A DNA stretch of 64,000 bases from UBA6120 sp964639215 (lineage in GTDB: Bacteria; Bacillota_I; Bacilli_A; RFN20; CAG-826): contig CAZXCV010000006.1 in assembly GCA_964639215.1 (NCBI GenBank), positions 1-64,000 on the forward strand. The letters run 5' to 3'. The translations under genes were made by a program, and so were the position numbers. Within the stretch, counting starts at the first letter, position 1. Each line of letters starts with the position of its first letter. Positions 25,844 through 35,021 of the stretch are shown here, in pieces. The notes beneath the pieces are model-generated. The model was not told the origin of the DNA. It did no database searches and worked only from the letters and a program-made list of their open reading frames with translations.

Positions 25844-26788
25844 TTACTTTAGGCGTTTTTTATATTCTTCTTGTTCTTGCTTATTCGCGTAAATCCAGTG
25901 ATGTGGTGCAATTTCGATAAATTCGGGTTTATCCGTGTGGTAAGCATGTTGCCGTGGATCATAAATGACGTTTTTATGTTTATGTTCAAGCTCGGGATCA
26001 GGCAATGGAATTGAAGCGAGCAATGACTTTGTGTATGGATGGAGTGGATGCTGGAATAATTCGAGTGAATCAGCAAGTTCGACAATACGGCCTTGGTAAA
26101 TGACGGCGATCCGATCGGCAATATATTTCACAACTGATAAATCGTGGGCAATGAAAAGCATCCCCATGTCAGTTTCTTTTTGATAGTCTTTGAGCAAGTT
26201 TAAAACTTGGGCGCGAATCGAGACATCGAGGGCGCTAATTGGTTCGTCAGCCACAATAAAACGCGGATGCATAATCAGTGCTCGGGCAATTCCGATACGT
26301 TGTCGTTGGCCACCGGAGAATTCATGTGGATAACGTGACAGATGTTCAGGTAGTAATCCGACGTTTAAAATCGAATCAATAATTTTTTGGCGTCGTTCAT
26401 CTTTATCGCGATATAACCGATAATTATCAATTCCTTCAGATACGATATAGTCGACCGTTGCCCGTTCATTCAAACTTGAGGCGGGATCTTGGAAAATCAT
26501 CTGGATATTTTCGTGAACGAATTGAAGTTCCTGCTTCGAAATTTTTCCTGAAATTCGTTTTCCTTCAAATAAAATCTTTCCTTTACGACATGGATTAATT
26601 CTAATAATCGCGCGACCGATTGTTGTTTTTCCAGAGCCGGATTCACCAACAAGTCCCAGGGTTTCGCCTGGAAATATTTTAAGATTACAGTCCATAACAA
26701 CGGCTTTATATTGACCGCGATATAAAAAGCCAATCTCAACGTTTTGGAGTTCTAAAATGGGCTGTAGATCAAGATTATTTTTGCTCAT
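25844..26788 (-). CDS. oppF: oligopeptide ABC transporter ATP-binding protein OppF
   Basis: 314 aa ATPase of the Opp/Dpp importer. Walker A GESGSGKTT near residues 49-57, Q-loop, signature SGGQRQRIGIARAL, Walker B FIVADEPISALD and switch His in FIAHDLSVV. The C-terminal oligopeptide-ATPase region (LFQHPLHPYTKSLLASIPLPDP) is typical of OppF/DppF. It overlaps oppD by 14 bases. ATP hydrolysis drives peptide uptake through OppBC. Confidence 0.93.
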   Translation of the reverse strand: MSKNNLDLQPILELQNVEIGFLYRGQYKAVVMDCNLKIFPGETLGLVGESGSGKTTIGRAIIRINPCRKGKILFEGKRISGKISKQELQFVHENIQMIFQDPASSLNERATVDYIVSEGIDNYRLYRDKDERRQKIIDSILNVGLLPEHLSRYPHEFSGGQRQRIGIARALIMHPRFIVADEPISALDVSIRAQVLNLLKDYQKETDMGMLFIAHDLSVVKYIADRIAVIYQGRIVELADSLELFQHPLHPYTKSLLASIPLPDPELEHKHKNVIYDPRQHAYHTDKPEFIEIAPHHWIYANKQEQEEYKKRLK

Positions 26789-27854
26789 TTTGGTCTAACT
26801 CCTTTGAAATTTGTGAATATGAATACATTTTTTCATGTAGGTTTTGAATGGCCGAGGGTTTTTCTACTTGAGGGGCACGCTCATCAAGTAACCAAGTAGC
26901 GGCGTAATGTGTATCTGTGATTTTGACCATCGGCGGTTCTTCAAGAAAATCAATTTTCAAAGCGTAAGGGTTTCTCTGGGCAAAGGCATCACCAACGATA
27001 GTTTTAAATAGTGATGGTGGCGCTCCAACGATTGAATAAAGTTTCGTGCCTTTTTCTCCTAGTTGCGGGAGTGACGATAATAGAGCCCAGGTATACGGGT
27101 GTGCTGGTTCATAAAAGATGTCGCGATTAGTCCCATATTCAATAATTTTGCCAGAATACATGACAGCGATGCGATCGGCCATTTTCGCAACAACACCTAA
27201 ATCGTGCGTGATAAAAATGACTGAAAATTTATATTGTTTTTGCAGACTCTTAATTAAGTCGAGAATTTGCATTTGAATCGTCACGTCAAGCGCCGTTGTC
27301 GGTTCGTCGCAAATAAGAATCTCAGGACGACAAGCGAGGGCAATGGCGATGACGACGCGTTGCCGCATACCACCTGAATATTGGAAGGGATAATCGCGAT
27401 ACCGTTTGTCAGCATCTTGAATCCCAACTTCTTTTAATAGTTTAATTGCTTCTTGTTTCGCTTCAGCCCATGGCAAGTGACGGTATAAATGTAAAACCTC
27501 AGCGATTTGATGGCCAATGCTAAGAAGCGGATTCAGCGAAGTCATTGGATCTTGGAAGATCATGGCGATTCGTTTGCCACGAATCGTTTGCCATTGGCGA
27601 TTTGATTTATAGCGGGTTAGTTCCGTCCCCATGAAATTAATCGATCCTGATGAAACTTTACCATTACTATCGAGCATGCCCGTCAATGTTTTGGTCAAGA
27701 CAGATTTACCAGAACCAGATTCACCGACAATCGCCAGTGTTTCATTTTCAAAAACTTCGAACGATACATCGCGAATCGCCGTTAAGATTTTTCCACGCAC
27801 AGTAAATTGAACGTAAACATTGTTAACTGCTAAGATTGGTGTTTTTGTGCTCAT
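26775..27854 (-). CDS. oppD: oligopeptide ABC transporter ATP-binding protein OppD
   Basis: 359 aa. Walker A GESGSGKSV near residues 43-51, signature SGGMRQRVVIAIAL, Walker B ILICDEPTTALD and HDLGVV switch region. The C-terminal AHPYTWALLSSLPQLGEKGTKLYSIVGAPPSLF block marks OppD/DppD; the usual cysteine cluster for an iron-sulfur site seen in some homologues is reduced (no CxxxC after it). GGAGG lies 7 bases before the ATG. Second ATPase of the transporter encoded around it. Confidence 0.93.
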   Translation of the reverse strand: MSTKTPILAVNNVYVQFTVRGKILTAIRDVSFEVFENETLAIVGESGSGKSVLTKTLTGMLDSNGKVSSGSINFMGTELTRYKSNRQWQTIRGKRIAMIFQDPMTSLNPLLSIGHQIAEVLHLYRHLPWAEAKQEAIKLLKEVGIQDADKRYRDYPFQYSGGMRQRVVIAIALACRPEILICDEPTTALDVTIQMQILDLIKSLQKQYKFSVIFITHDLGVVAKMADRIAVMYSGKIIEYGTNRDIFYEPAHPYTWALLSSLPQLGEKGTKLYSIVGAPPSLFKTIVGDAFAQRNPYALKIDFLEEPPMVKITDTHYAATWLLDERAPQVEKPSAIQNLHEKMYSYSQISKELDQNEQK

Positions 27855-27865
27855 GTATTTACCTC

Positions 27866-28903
27866 CTACCGATGGTTCTTGGGATCAGTCGCATCTGCTA
27901 GGTTGATACCGAGCAAGAAAAACGCTAACGATAATAATGCGGCGACAATGGCCGGGAAAAACAATGTATGTGGGAAGTCCATGAACGTGGAATATCCCAT
28001 CGTCATAATCGAGCCAAGCGTAATATCAACTGTCGTATTGAAACCAAGGCCAAAATATGATAAACCGACTTCAGCCGTAATTACTCCAGGAATTGTATAA
28101 GAAATAACAGTGACGATGACGGAAACCAAATAGGGAAGCAAGTTATGAGTAATCATCTTAATCGGCCGTGATCCGAGTGATTTTGAGGCAAGATTATATT
28201 CACGGTTGGTAATGATGATGATTTGGTTACGAATAAAGCTAGCTAAGCCCATCCAACCAAATAGACACATAACGAAGACGAGGACGCCGAATGATGGGCG
28301 TAATACATAGATTAAAAGCATGTATAGGAGCATCTGTGGCACGTTATTGACGAAGTTACGTAATTCAACCATGATTGGGTCAATCCGGCGGAAATAACCC
28401 CAAAGCGAACCAATAAGAATACCTAAGGCCACGTTAATGAAGGAAACGACAACCGCGAGACGAAGTGATAGATTGGTACCCCACCAGACTAACCGCCACA
28501 AATCGCCACCCCAAGCATTAAATCCGAATGGATGTTGGAGAAAGAACGAAAATCTCGTCCAAAAATCGGCACCATCAAATAATAATCGGGCTTCAGCATA
28601 GCGTGTAGCTGGCGTATAATTCCATGGCACAAATGGTTCCCAGAGTCGATATTTTAACTGTAAATCGAAGAAATGTGATTTATAACTTAAATCCGATAGA
28701 GGAACAATAACAGCAAAGCCAACGATTAATCCGATAATAATCAGTGCTGCAATTGCTGATGGTTTCTTAAAGAAAAGTCGGAAGACAGATCGCCAATAAG
28801 AGTATGGCTTCGCATCAAGTTTTTCAGATTCTTGTTGTTGCACCTCGACGCGTGCGAATAAATCAGCGATGGAATGTTGGTTATCTTTAATTGGAAATTT
28901 CAT
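27866..28903 (-). CDS. oppC: oligopeptide ABC transporter permease OppC
   Basis: About 345 aa, six membrane segments, the first (about residues 50-70) after a cytosolic N-terminal extension and followed by an extracellular loop of ~70 residues. The permease signature (EAA-like loop) reads LGSRPIKMITHNLLPYLV. Pairs with OppB to form the channel. The start is ambiguous: ATG at 28903, or a GTG at 28912 that overlaps the oppB stop; the ATG is chosen. Confidence 0.9.
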   Translation of the reverse strand: MKFPIKDNQHSIADLFARVEVQQQESEKLDAKPYSYWRSVFRLFFKKPSAIAALIIIGLIVGFAVIVPLSDLSYKSHFFDLQLKYRLWEPFVPWNYTPATRYAEARLLFDGADFWTRFSFFLQHPFGFNAWGGDLWRLVWWGTNLSLRLAVVVSFINVALGILIGSLWGYFRRIDPIMVELRNFVNNVPQMLLYMLLIYVLRPSFGVLVFVMCLFGWMGLASFIRNQIIIITNREYNLASKSLGSRPIKMITHNLLPYLVSVIVTVISYTIPGVITAEVGLSYFGLGFNTTVDITLGSIMTMGYSTFMDFPHTLFFPAIVAALLSLAFFLLGINLADATDPKNHR

Positions 28904-28908
28904 AACTA

Positions 28909-30084
28909 TCACTCTGCTTTCTTCGCAATAAGCGCGACGCGTGGATCAAATAAAACAGTCGTTAAGTCGCCAACTAAATAAGCGGCGGTCGAGATAAACG
29001 CAAAGATAATGACGAGTGCTTGAACAAATGTATTATCTTGTCGTTGAATGGCTGTGATTAACATATCACCGATACCGGGAATTAGGAACACCCGTTCAAC
29101 GAAGTAACTGCCCATCATTGCGAATAAGAAGGCGGTTGGAATTGTTCTAACAAATGGAACGAGCGCATTTCGAAATACGTGTTTAAACAAAATCGTATTT
29201 TCCGATAGTCCTTTGGCACGTGCAAATTTGACATAATCGGCATTAAGTTCATCGACCATGAAGCGGCGAACCCAAAGCGATATTTCAGCGGCACCAGCGA
29301 TACCGACGATAATCATCGGTGGCACAAGCGACCATTCATTACTTGGTTGATATTGGAACGGAATTGCCCATTCTGGGTAATTTTTTAATAAAATGACATA
29401 AATCGTGTAGTAATAAACGATTGGTGGAATTGAGTTCATGATGACGATGAAGACGTTCCCGAGACGATCGGCGAGGCGATCGTGATATTTTGCCATAATA
29501 ATGCCAAGCGGATAGCCGAGCGCGATTTCAACAATGACAGCGCCGACGCCAACCGTGAATGATTTGGGCATTTGTTCAAGAATAATCGGGAGCACGTTCG
29601 CGCCAGGATAAATATTGAAGGAATTACCGAAGTTGACAAGAATAATTCTTGTTTCAGTACAAACGAAGACATTTAAGGCCGTATCCCATTGCTCAGCGGC
29701 ACAAACCGTTTTGGGGATAAAGGGTAAGATTTGATAGAAATAATTAAACAATTGTTCAAGGACTGGTTTATCAAGTCCTAATTTAGCGAGAACCGCATTA
29801 ATGATGAGGGGGCGCATATTGATGGGAAACTTACTAATGAATGCGACGAAGTATGTTTCTACCGGCAGCATTCTTAATAATAAGAATGTCGCGATGATCA
29901 CGAGGAATATCGTCAGTAAGGCACTACCGATACGCCGCAAAGAATAAGCAATCAATGGATGATTGCGCATGAACTCTTTAATCTTTCGAGATGGTTTTTT
30001 TATGACTTCAAGTACTTTTTTAAAGCCATCGCGAAAGCTTCCTTTTTTCGGAGTTTCGTTCTTGTTTTCAAGGATTTCACTCAT
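28909..30084 (-). CDS. oppB: oligopeptide ABC transporter permease OppB
   Basis: About 391 aa, larger than the usual ~306-340 aa. There is a charged cytosolic extension of ~50 residues before the first membrane segment and a long extracellular loop (about residues 90-165) between the first and second. The permease signature EAA-like loop (ADYVKFARAKGLSENTILFKHVFRNALVP) is intact. Start ATG at 30084 with AAAGGGG upstream. The oppA-oppB gap contains a strong hairpin that may hold back transcription into the permease genes. Confidence 0.9.
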   Translation of the reverse strand: MSEILENKNETPKKGSFRDGFKKVLEVIKKPSRKIKEFMRNHPLIAYSLRRIGSALLTIFLVIIATFLLLRMLPVETYFVAFISKFPINMRPLIINAVLAKLGLDKPVLEQLFNYFYQILPFIPKTVCAAEQWDTALNVFVCTETRIILVNFGNSFNIYPGANVLPIILEQMPKSFTVGVGAVIVEIALGYPLGIIMAKYHDRLADRLGNVFIVIMNSIPPIVYYYTIYVILLKNYPEWAIPFQYQPSNEWSLVPPMIIVGIAGAAEISLWVRRFMVDELNADYVKFARAKGLSENTILFKHVFRNALVPFVRTIPTAFLFAMMGSYFVERVFLIPGIGDMLITAIQRQDNTFVQALVIIFAFISTAAYLVGDLTTVLFDPRVALIAKKAE

Positions 30085-30126
30085 ATGCATATGCCCCTTT
30101 AGCATCGGATTTTATTTTGAAAGAAG

Positions 30127-30157
30127 GGGCAAAATGAACCATTTTCATTTTGCCCCA
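30127..30157 (-). terminator. hairpin between oppA and oppB (partial terminator or mRNA stabiliser)
   Basis: A perfect 13-bp stem (GGGGCAAAATGAA/TTCATTTTGCCCC) with a five-base loop, followed on the minus strand by TTCTTT, an imperfect U-tract. Such elements downstream of binding-protein genes commonly reduce read-through and protect the upstream mRNA, giving more binding protein than permease. Confidence 0.7.
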
Positions 30158-30217
30158 TTGGTAATCTAGTATCGTCTGACAGTGTGAACGAAATCAGCCC
30201 AACTGTCAATGAACATT

Positions 30218-32296
30218 TTAGTCTTCGACTTCAGCAGCGAATTTATCGCGGAAGTATGCGACTTGGTCACTTGTTAACACCGTGGTGTAAACAACGACGA
30301 ATTTGAATTTGTCAGCACTATTTCCATAAAGTGTATTTGGAATCGTGCGTGGTTGAATCTTCGAGACGGAGACCGATGTTCCAGCGGAGTACGGTTTCAT
30401 GAACGGGATAATGACCGCGTCTTCAAAGATTAACTGATACTCAGCGGCGGCATAAGCTTCAAACCGATCTTCAAGATCGACGATAGCATCAGCAGCAGCG
30501 AGTAAGGCATCGTATTCGCCAAGAACTGTTTGGGCAAGTGTCGGATCAGTTAAACCTAAGTTCGGCGTTAAGTCGCCACCAATCTTGAATGTATTTAAGA
30601 AGGTGGAAGGATCACCGTAGTCTGGTCCCCAACCGAAGTTGCCAATTTGCATTGAATAGTGATAGTTGTAGAAAGCGTTAGTTGATGTAGCAGTAGTACG
30701 AATCCTATTATCGAGCACTTGGAACGGAGCACTATTATAAGTGACGGTACCAATTGAGTTGGTAATCGAATTCACAACGGCCGTGTAGTAAGGCGTCAAG
30801 TTGGCATTTTGTAAGAACCAGTATTCAGCCTTAATTGGGAAGGTAACGCCAGCAGCTTGAAGTTGTGGAATCGCGAGGACCATTTCGGCTTGTGCCGCTG
30901 TTACATTGCGGTATCCCGCTGTTCCAGGAGCGATTAAAGCACGAGCTGCTTCGACGGTAATCGATTTTTCTTCAGCATACTTTTCGTACATGTATTCAAC
31001 ATAGTCTTTACCATTACTATCAACGACTAAGCCGTTAATCGTATAGAGGTGGGTTGTCCAATCGTTTGGTGAACTTGGAGTCCGACGAGCATTGAGTGCT
31101 CCTTTGTCAATACCAAGCATGTAGGCGCGACGGAAGTGTTTGTTTGCCATTGCTTTTTCAAGGTTAGTGACTTCGGCTTCAGTCAAATCGGTATCCACGA
31201 GTGGACGCGGACGTTTGTAGTTGAAACTCATATAGTAGGAAGCATAGTAGTTCGTTCCAACTGTGGTATAGGCGTTTGGATGAGCTGGATTTTCTTTCGT
31301 TCCAGTACCAGCGGCACCTTCAACGTATTTTTCCCAGCCGGCGGTATCGTTTTGACTAACGGTGAAACCGTCAATAACGCCAGATTCAAATTGCATACGT
31401 GCCCAGTTGAAGTCAGCATCTTCAGGGACATAAGTGTGAAGAACTTGATCAACTTTAACATTGTGAGCTTCCCAGTATTTGGGGTTCTTTAAGTAAATCA
31501 TAGCGTTGCTTTCAACGTATGATTGCAGTAAGAATGCTCCGTTATAAGCGATTTTGTGTTGCGCTTGGCTTGGAGTCGTAATGACACCATAGCTATCCCA
31601 ACCACCAATGTCTTGAACGAATTGACGGCTAATTGGGAAGAAGACGGAGTAAGTAAGAACTGTTGGGAAGTAGCTCATAGCTTTTGGTAAGGTGAATTGA
31701 AGCGTATCGTCATCAACCGCTTTAACACCGACCGTTGCAAAATCTGGTTTTGCATTACTTGAATCTTCTTGATGTGCAGCCATGGCTGTGTAATAGTCTT
31801 CGGCGCCATCAATGAACATGAAGTAGAGGTAGACAACTTCTGAAGCGTTGATTGGATCAAGCGCTTGTTCGGCGGCATAAACCCAGTCATCAGCTTTCAC
31901 TGGTAATAGTGTTTGACCATAAGCATTAACCCAATTGGTGTCACGGATTTCAAACGTCCATTTTTGTTTGCCGCTTGCTAGGTCTTCAAATGACCAGGAT
32001 TCCGCGAGTGATGGAACGATTCGCCCATGGACATCGTTCTCAACAAGCCCATCAATAAAGTTAGCGATGTGCTGCGAGTTGGGTTGTTCGTTAGTCTTGA
32101 CACTATTGAACGTCGTCGGATTGGTTCCAAATGTCGTCCTGTATGTCAATGAGAGTGCCAAACCTTCTGGTATCTCACTTGATGCCGGTACTTGTGATGA
32201 CGATGATGGTACCGATGACACTGGGGACGATCCGCATCCAGCCATTAAAATAACAGCGAGGGGTGCGATTAAGAGCCCGAAATAGTGCTTTCTCAT
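30218..32296 (-). CDS. oppA: oligopeptide ABC transporter substrate-binding lipoprotein OppA
   Basis: 692 aa, longer than the typical ~540. Signal peptide with lipobox LMAGC, Cys21 lipidated, followed by a Ser-rich linker. The SBP_bac_5 fold is recognisable by NFIDGLVENDVHGRIVPSLAESW, DDWVYAAEQALDP and KHFRRAYMLGIDK. It captures peptides outside the membrane for OppBC. Sits first in the operon under a good sigma-A promoter, with GGAGG before the ATG. Added length lies mostly in the C-terminal lobe. Confidence 0.92.
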   Translation of the reverse strand: MRKHYFGLLIAPLAVILMAGCGSSPVSSVPSSSSQVPASSEIPEGLALSLTYRTTFGTNPTTFNSVKTNEQPNSQHIANFIDGLVENDVHGRIVPSLAESWSFEDLASGKQKWTFEIRDTNWVNAYGQTLLPVKADDWVYAAEQALDPINASEVVYLYFMFIDGAEDYYTAMAAHQEDSSNAKPDFATVGVKAVDDDTLQFTLPKAMSYFPTVLTYSVFFPISRQFVQDIGGWDSYGVITTPSQAQHKIAYNGAFLLQSYVESNAMIYLKNPKYWEAHNVKVDQVLHTYVPEDADFNWARMQFESGVIDGFTVSQNDTAGWEKYVEGAAGTGTKENPAHPNAYTTVGTNYYASYYMSFNYKRPRPLVDTDLTEAEVTNLEKAMANKHFRRAYMLGIDKGALNARRTPSSPNDWTTHLYTINGLVVDSNGKDYVEYMYEKYAEEKSITVEAARALIAPGTAGYRNVTAAQAEMVLAIPQLQAAGVTFPIKAEYWFLQNANLTPYYTAVVNSITNSIGTVTYNSAPFQVLDNRIRTTATSTNAFYNYHYSMQIGNFGWGPDYGDPSTFLNTFKIGGDLTPNLGLTDPTLAQTVLGEYDALLAAADAIVDLEDRFEAYAAAEYQLIFEDAVIIPFMKPYSAGTSVSVSKIQPRTIPNTLYGNSADKFKFVVVYTTVLTSDQVAYFRDKFAAEVED

Positions 32297-32363
32297 AGTT
32301 TTACCTCCTTATGAATATAGAAAACTAATTTATTCCCGCACTACCGGAGAATAAGATAGCGTT

Positions 32364-32392
32364 ATTTTACGATAGGGATGTATGATTGTCAA
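32364..32392 (-). promoter_or_regulatory. sigma-A promoter of the opp operon
   Basis: On the minus strand TTGACA (32392-32387), 17-base spacer, TAAAAT (32369-32364), the best promoter consensus in this part of the window. It gives a leader of about 60 bases with GGAGG before oppA. Confidence 0.85.
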
Positions 32393-32562
32393 TAAAACGA
32401 AGTAATAAATAAATATGACATAATCGGTATTTTTTAATAAAAAAAAGACTTTTTTGTTATTTATTTCTCATTTTTTATCGATAATGAATACTAATATTTG
32501 TTTTTTTGTTGTGTATGTTTCCGCTTTCATATATATTATTTTTCGTCCGAGGAGGCGAAAAA

Positions 32563-32970
32563 TTGTTTTATTGGAAGAACATATTATATGGATTTATCGC
32601 TGCAGTGGTCATAACTTTGATTACTTTTTTAGCGTTTGTGATCGTCTTCCCCGACCTTTATGGCGTTAATCGCTATTTCTATTGGGGAAATTCCATTGTT
32701 TTATTTACCTTTTTTGGTGTCATCGGCGCTGCATTTGTCAATTGGTCAACCACGCGTCGGATCCAAAAAGTCACAAAAAATCGCTATCAAAAAATCACTT
32801 GGGAACATCCAGATAAAATCAAGTATTACAATACCAATCGCGCCATGTATTGGATTGGGATTTGGGGTGCTCTAATATATTCGCTTCTTTATGCACTAGA
32901 CATCATTCGCCTTGACTTAGACCAATTTGGGACTGTTATTCGGATTTTATTGATTCTATTAAATTATTAA
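32563..32970 (+). CDS. membrane protein of unknown function
   Basis: About 135 aa. Hydrophobic segments at roughly residues 5-30, 42-64 and 96-112; the last ~20 residues are moderately hydrophobic and end in LLNY. The TTG at 32563 is chosen because GGAGG (32551-32555) lies 7 bases upstream and the family-free upstream extension has no ribosome site. It may be alone, closed by the bidirectional terminator shared with htpG. Confidence 0.6.
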   Translation: MFYWKNILYGFIAAVVITLITFLAFVIVFPDLYGVNRYFYWGNSIVLFTFFGVIGAAFVNWSTTRRIQKVTKNRYQKITWEHPDKIKYYNTNRAMYWIGIWGALIYSLLYALDIIRLDLDQFGTVIRILLILLNY

Positions 32971-33008
32971 TGCGCGCACGTGAAGGCGCTTATACTGATC
33001 ATTAAAAA

Positions 33009-33028
33009 AGAGACACGGGCGTGTCTCT
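33009..33028. terminator. bidirectional intrinsic terminator
   Basis: 9-bp stem AGAGACACG/CGTGTCTCT with a two-base loop, A-run to the left and T-run to the right; shared by the membrane protein gene (plus) and htpG (minus). Confidence 0.85.
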
Positions 33029-33034
33029 TTTATC

Positions 33035-34957
33035 TTATTCTTTTGGTGATGTTTCAATCATGAGTTCAATCATAGTGTTTGAAAATTCAAGGGGATTTTC
33101 TAACGGGAAACCCTCGATTAATAATGCCTGTGAATATAATAGATCAGCGTATTTAGCGAGGCGCATTGGGTCTTTGAGATACAATCGCTCTAACGCTTTG
33201 AAAAGTTCGTGATGGGGATTAATCTCAAGAATGCGTTCTGCTTTGGGTTTTTGTTCTTGATTCGTTTGTTGTAAAACTTTTTCCATCTCAAACGAAACGC
33301 CCTCACCACTCACGAGACATACGGGTGAATCAGCAAGGCGTTTGGAGATAACGACATCACTGACCTTACCAGCTAATAACTCTTTGATTTTGTCTAGGAG
33401 CGATTTTTTCTGTTCTTTGAGTTCGTTATATGTCTTTTGTTCGTCTTTACTTAAATCATCAAATGCGCCTTGATTAATCGATTTAAATTTTTTGCCATCG
33501 TATTCATCAAGGATTGATAGTGCAAATTCATCGATATCATCGCTTAAAACGAGCACGTCATAACCTTCTTTTTTAATGCGGTCCATCTGCGGCATTGCCT
33601 TGACGGCATCCTTGGTTTTCGCCGAAGCAAAATAAATGGCTTTTTGGTCCTTTTTCATCGCCTCGACATATTTCTTAAGTGTAATTGGTTTTTCTTCGTT
33701 GAGCGTTGCGTAAACAAGCAAATCTTTTAATGAATCTTTTTTAATCCCAAATAGTTCGTACAAACCATATTTTAAGTTGATGCCATATAATTTAAAAAAT
33801 TCGAGGTATTTATCGTAATCACTCGTTTTAAGTTTTTCAAGCTCGTTGAGGATTTTCTTTTCAAGTGCTTCGGCAATCTTAGCAATTTGTTTATTTTGTT
33901 GCACCATTTCTCGGGAAATATTGAGTGAAATATCGGGCGAGTCAACGAGCCCTTTCATAAATCGTAAATAGTTAGGCACTAAATCTTTGCAGGCATCCAT
34001 GATGAAGACGCCTTTCGCGTAGAGTTTTAATCCACGTTCATAAGATTCATCATATAAGTTGTAAGGTGGATGACTGGGAATAAAGAGTAAGGCACTATAA
34101 GAAATGAGACCTTCGACATTGACAAAGAAACTCTTTAATGGTCCCTCATAATCCGAAAATTTATTTTTGTAGAAATCAGTCAAAGCTTCATCAGTGACTT
34201 CGCTTCTAGTTTTTCGCCACAAAGGAATCATCGAATTTAGTGTTTCGAGAACAACTTTTTTTACATATTTGCCTTCGATTGGCTTGCCCTCTTTATCGAG
34301 TTTTGCCACTTCTTGTTCGTTTTCCATGTTGATGGGATAGCGAATGTAGTCAGAATATTTTTTAACGAGATTTCTAATGGTATGCGCTTCGAGAAATTCA
34401 TCGTATTTATCTTCATCTTGATTGTCGCGCAAATATAGCGTAATCACGGTACCAACGCCATCTTTTTCAATTTCTTCAATCGTATAGCTTTCAGTGCCGT
34501 CGCTACTAAAGCGATAGGCTTTGTCACTCATGGGCGATTTTGTTTCGACAATGACTTTCTTTGCTACCATGAACGCGCTATAGAAACCGACCCCAAATTG
34601 ACCGATGAGTTCCGCTTCGGTTTTAATTTTTTCGTCCGAAACTTTTTTTAAAAACTCGCGCGATCCACTCGCGGCAATCGTACCAAGATTATCGTTAAGT
34701 TCATCATAGGTCATACCAATGCCATTATCGGCGATCTTTAACCACCGTTTCTTTTTGTTTGATTCAAGGCGAATTTCATAATCGCTACGTTTGGGTAATT
34801 TTTCATCAGTTAACGATAAGACGTGATACTTATCAATCGCATCCGAACCATTGGAAATAAGCTCACGTAAAAATATTTCGCGATTCGTATAGATAGAATG
34901 AACCATTAATTCGAGTAATCGTTTCGATTCCGTTTTAAAAAGTCGTGTTTCTGCCAT
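33035..34957 (-). CDS. htpG: molecular chaperone HtpG (Hsp90)
   Basis: 640 aa, full-length. N-terminal GHKL ATPase: RELISNGSDA, DNGIGMT and QFGVGFYSAF; middle domain with LNISREMVQ; C-terminal dimerisation domain ending acidic. Folds and refolds client proteins in the cytosol with ATP. GGAG before the ATG. Its sigma-A promoter has the -35 inside a CIRCE operator, so it is predicted to be HrcA-repressed. In B. subtilis htpG is not a CIRCE gene, so the control differs. Confidence 0.97.
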   Translation of the reverse strand: MAETRLFKTESKRLLELMVHSIYTNREIFLRELISNGSDAIDKYHVLSLTDEKLPKRSDYEIRLESNKKKRWLKIADNGIGMTYDELNDNLGTIAASGSREFLKKVSDEKIKTEAELIGQFGVGFYSAFMVAKKVIVETKSPMSDKAYRFSSDGTESYTIEEIEKDGVGTVITLYLRDNQDEDKYDEFLEAHTIRNLVKKYSDYIRYPINMENEQEVAKLDKEGKPIEGKYVKKVVLETLNSMIPLWRKTRSEVTDEALTDFYKNKFSDYEGPLKSFFVNVEGLISYSALLFIPSHPPYNLYDESYERGLKLYAKGVFIMDACKDLVPNYLRFMKGLVDSPDISLNISREMVQQNKQIAKIAEALEKKILNELEKLKTSDYDKYLEFFKLYGINLKYGLYELFGIKKDSLKDLLVYATLNEEKPITLKKYVEAMKKDQKAIYFASAKTKDAVKAMPQMDRIKKEGYDVLVLSDDIDEFALSILDEYDGKKFKSINQGAFDDLSKDEQKTYNELKEQKKSLLDKIKELLAGKVSDVVISKRLADSPVCLVSGEGVSFEMEKVLQQTNQEQKPKAERILEINPHHELFKALERLYLKDPMRLAKYADLLYSQALLIEGFPLENPLEFSNTMIELMIETSPKE

Positions 34958-34979
34958 AATAAACTCCTGTTCAGTCGCT

Positions 34980-35007
34980 ATTTTACCATATTTACTAGCA
35001 CTGTCAA
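34980..35007 (-). promoter_or_regulatory. sigma-A promoter of htpG
   Basis: TTGACA (35007-35002), 16-base spacer, TAAAAT (34985-34980) preceded by TGG (extended -10). The -35 hexamer overlaps the CIRCE spacer and left arm, so operator binding would block RNA polymerase. Confidence 0.85.
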
Positions 35008-35021
35008 GTAATGAGTGCTAA
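34995..35021. promoter_or_regulatory. CIRCE operator (HrcA binding site) of htpG
   Basis: Inverted repeat CTAGCACTG - 9 bases - GAGTGCTAA, differing from the CIRCE consensus arms (TTAGCACTC/GAGTGCTAA) at two positions on one side only. The same 9-base spacer (TCAAGTAAT) appears in the hsp20 operator. The operator overlaps the 3' end of the NatB-like gene. Confidence 0.85.

Noticed and set aside
31136..31492. Open frames inside oppA on the opposite strand
   Set aside because: Fully inside a well-supported lipoprotein gene, with no ribosome site and no recognisable family.
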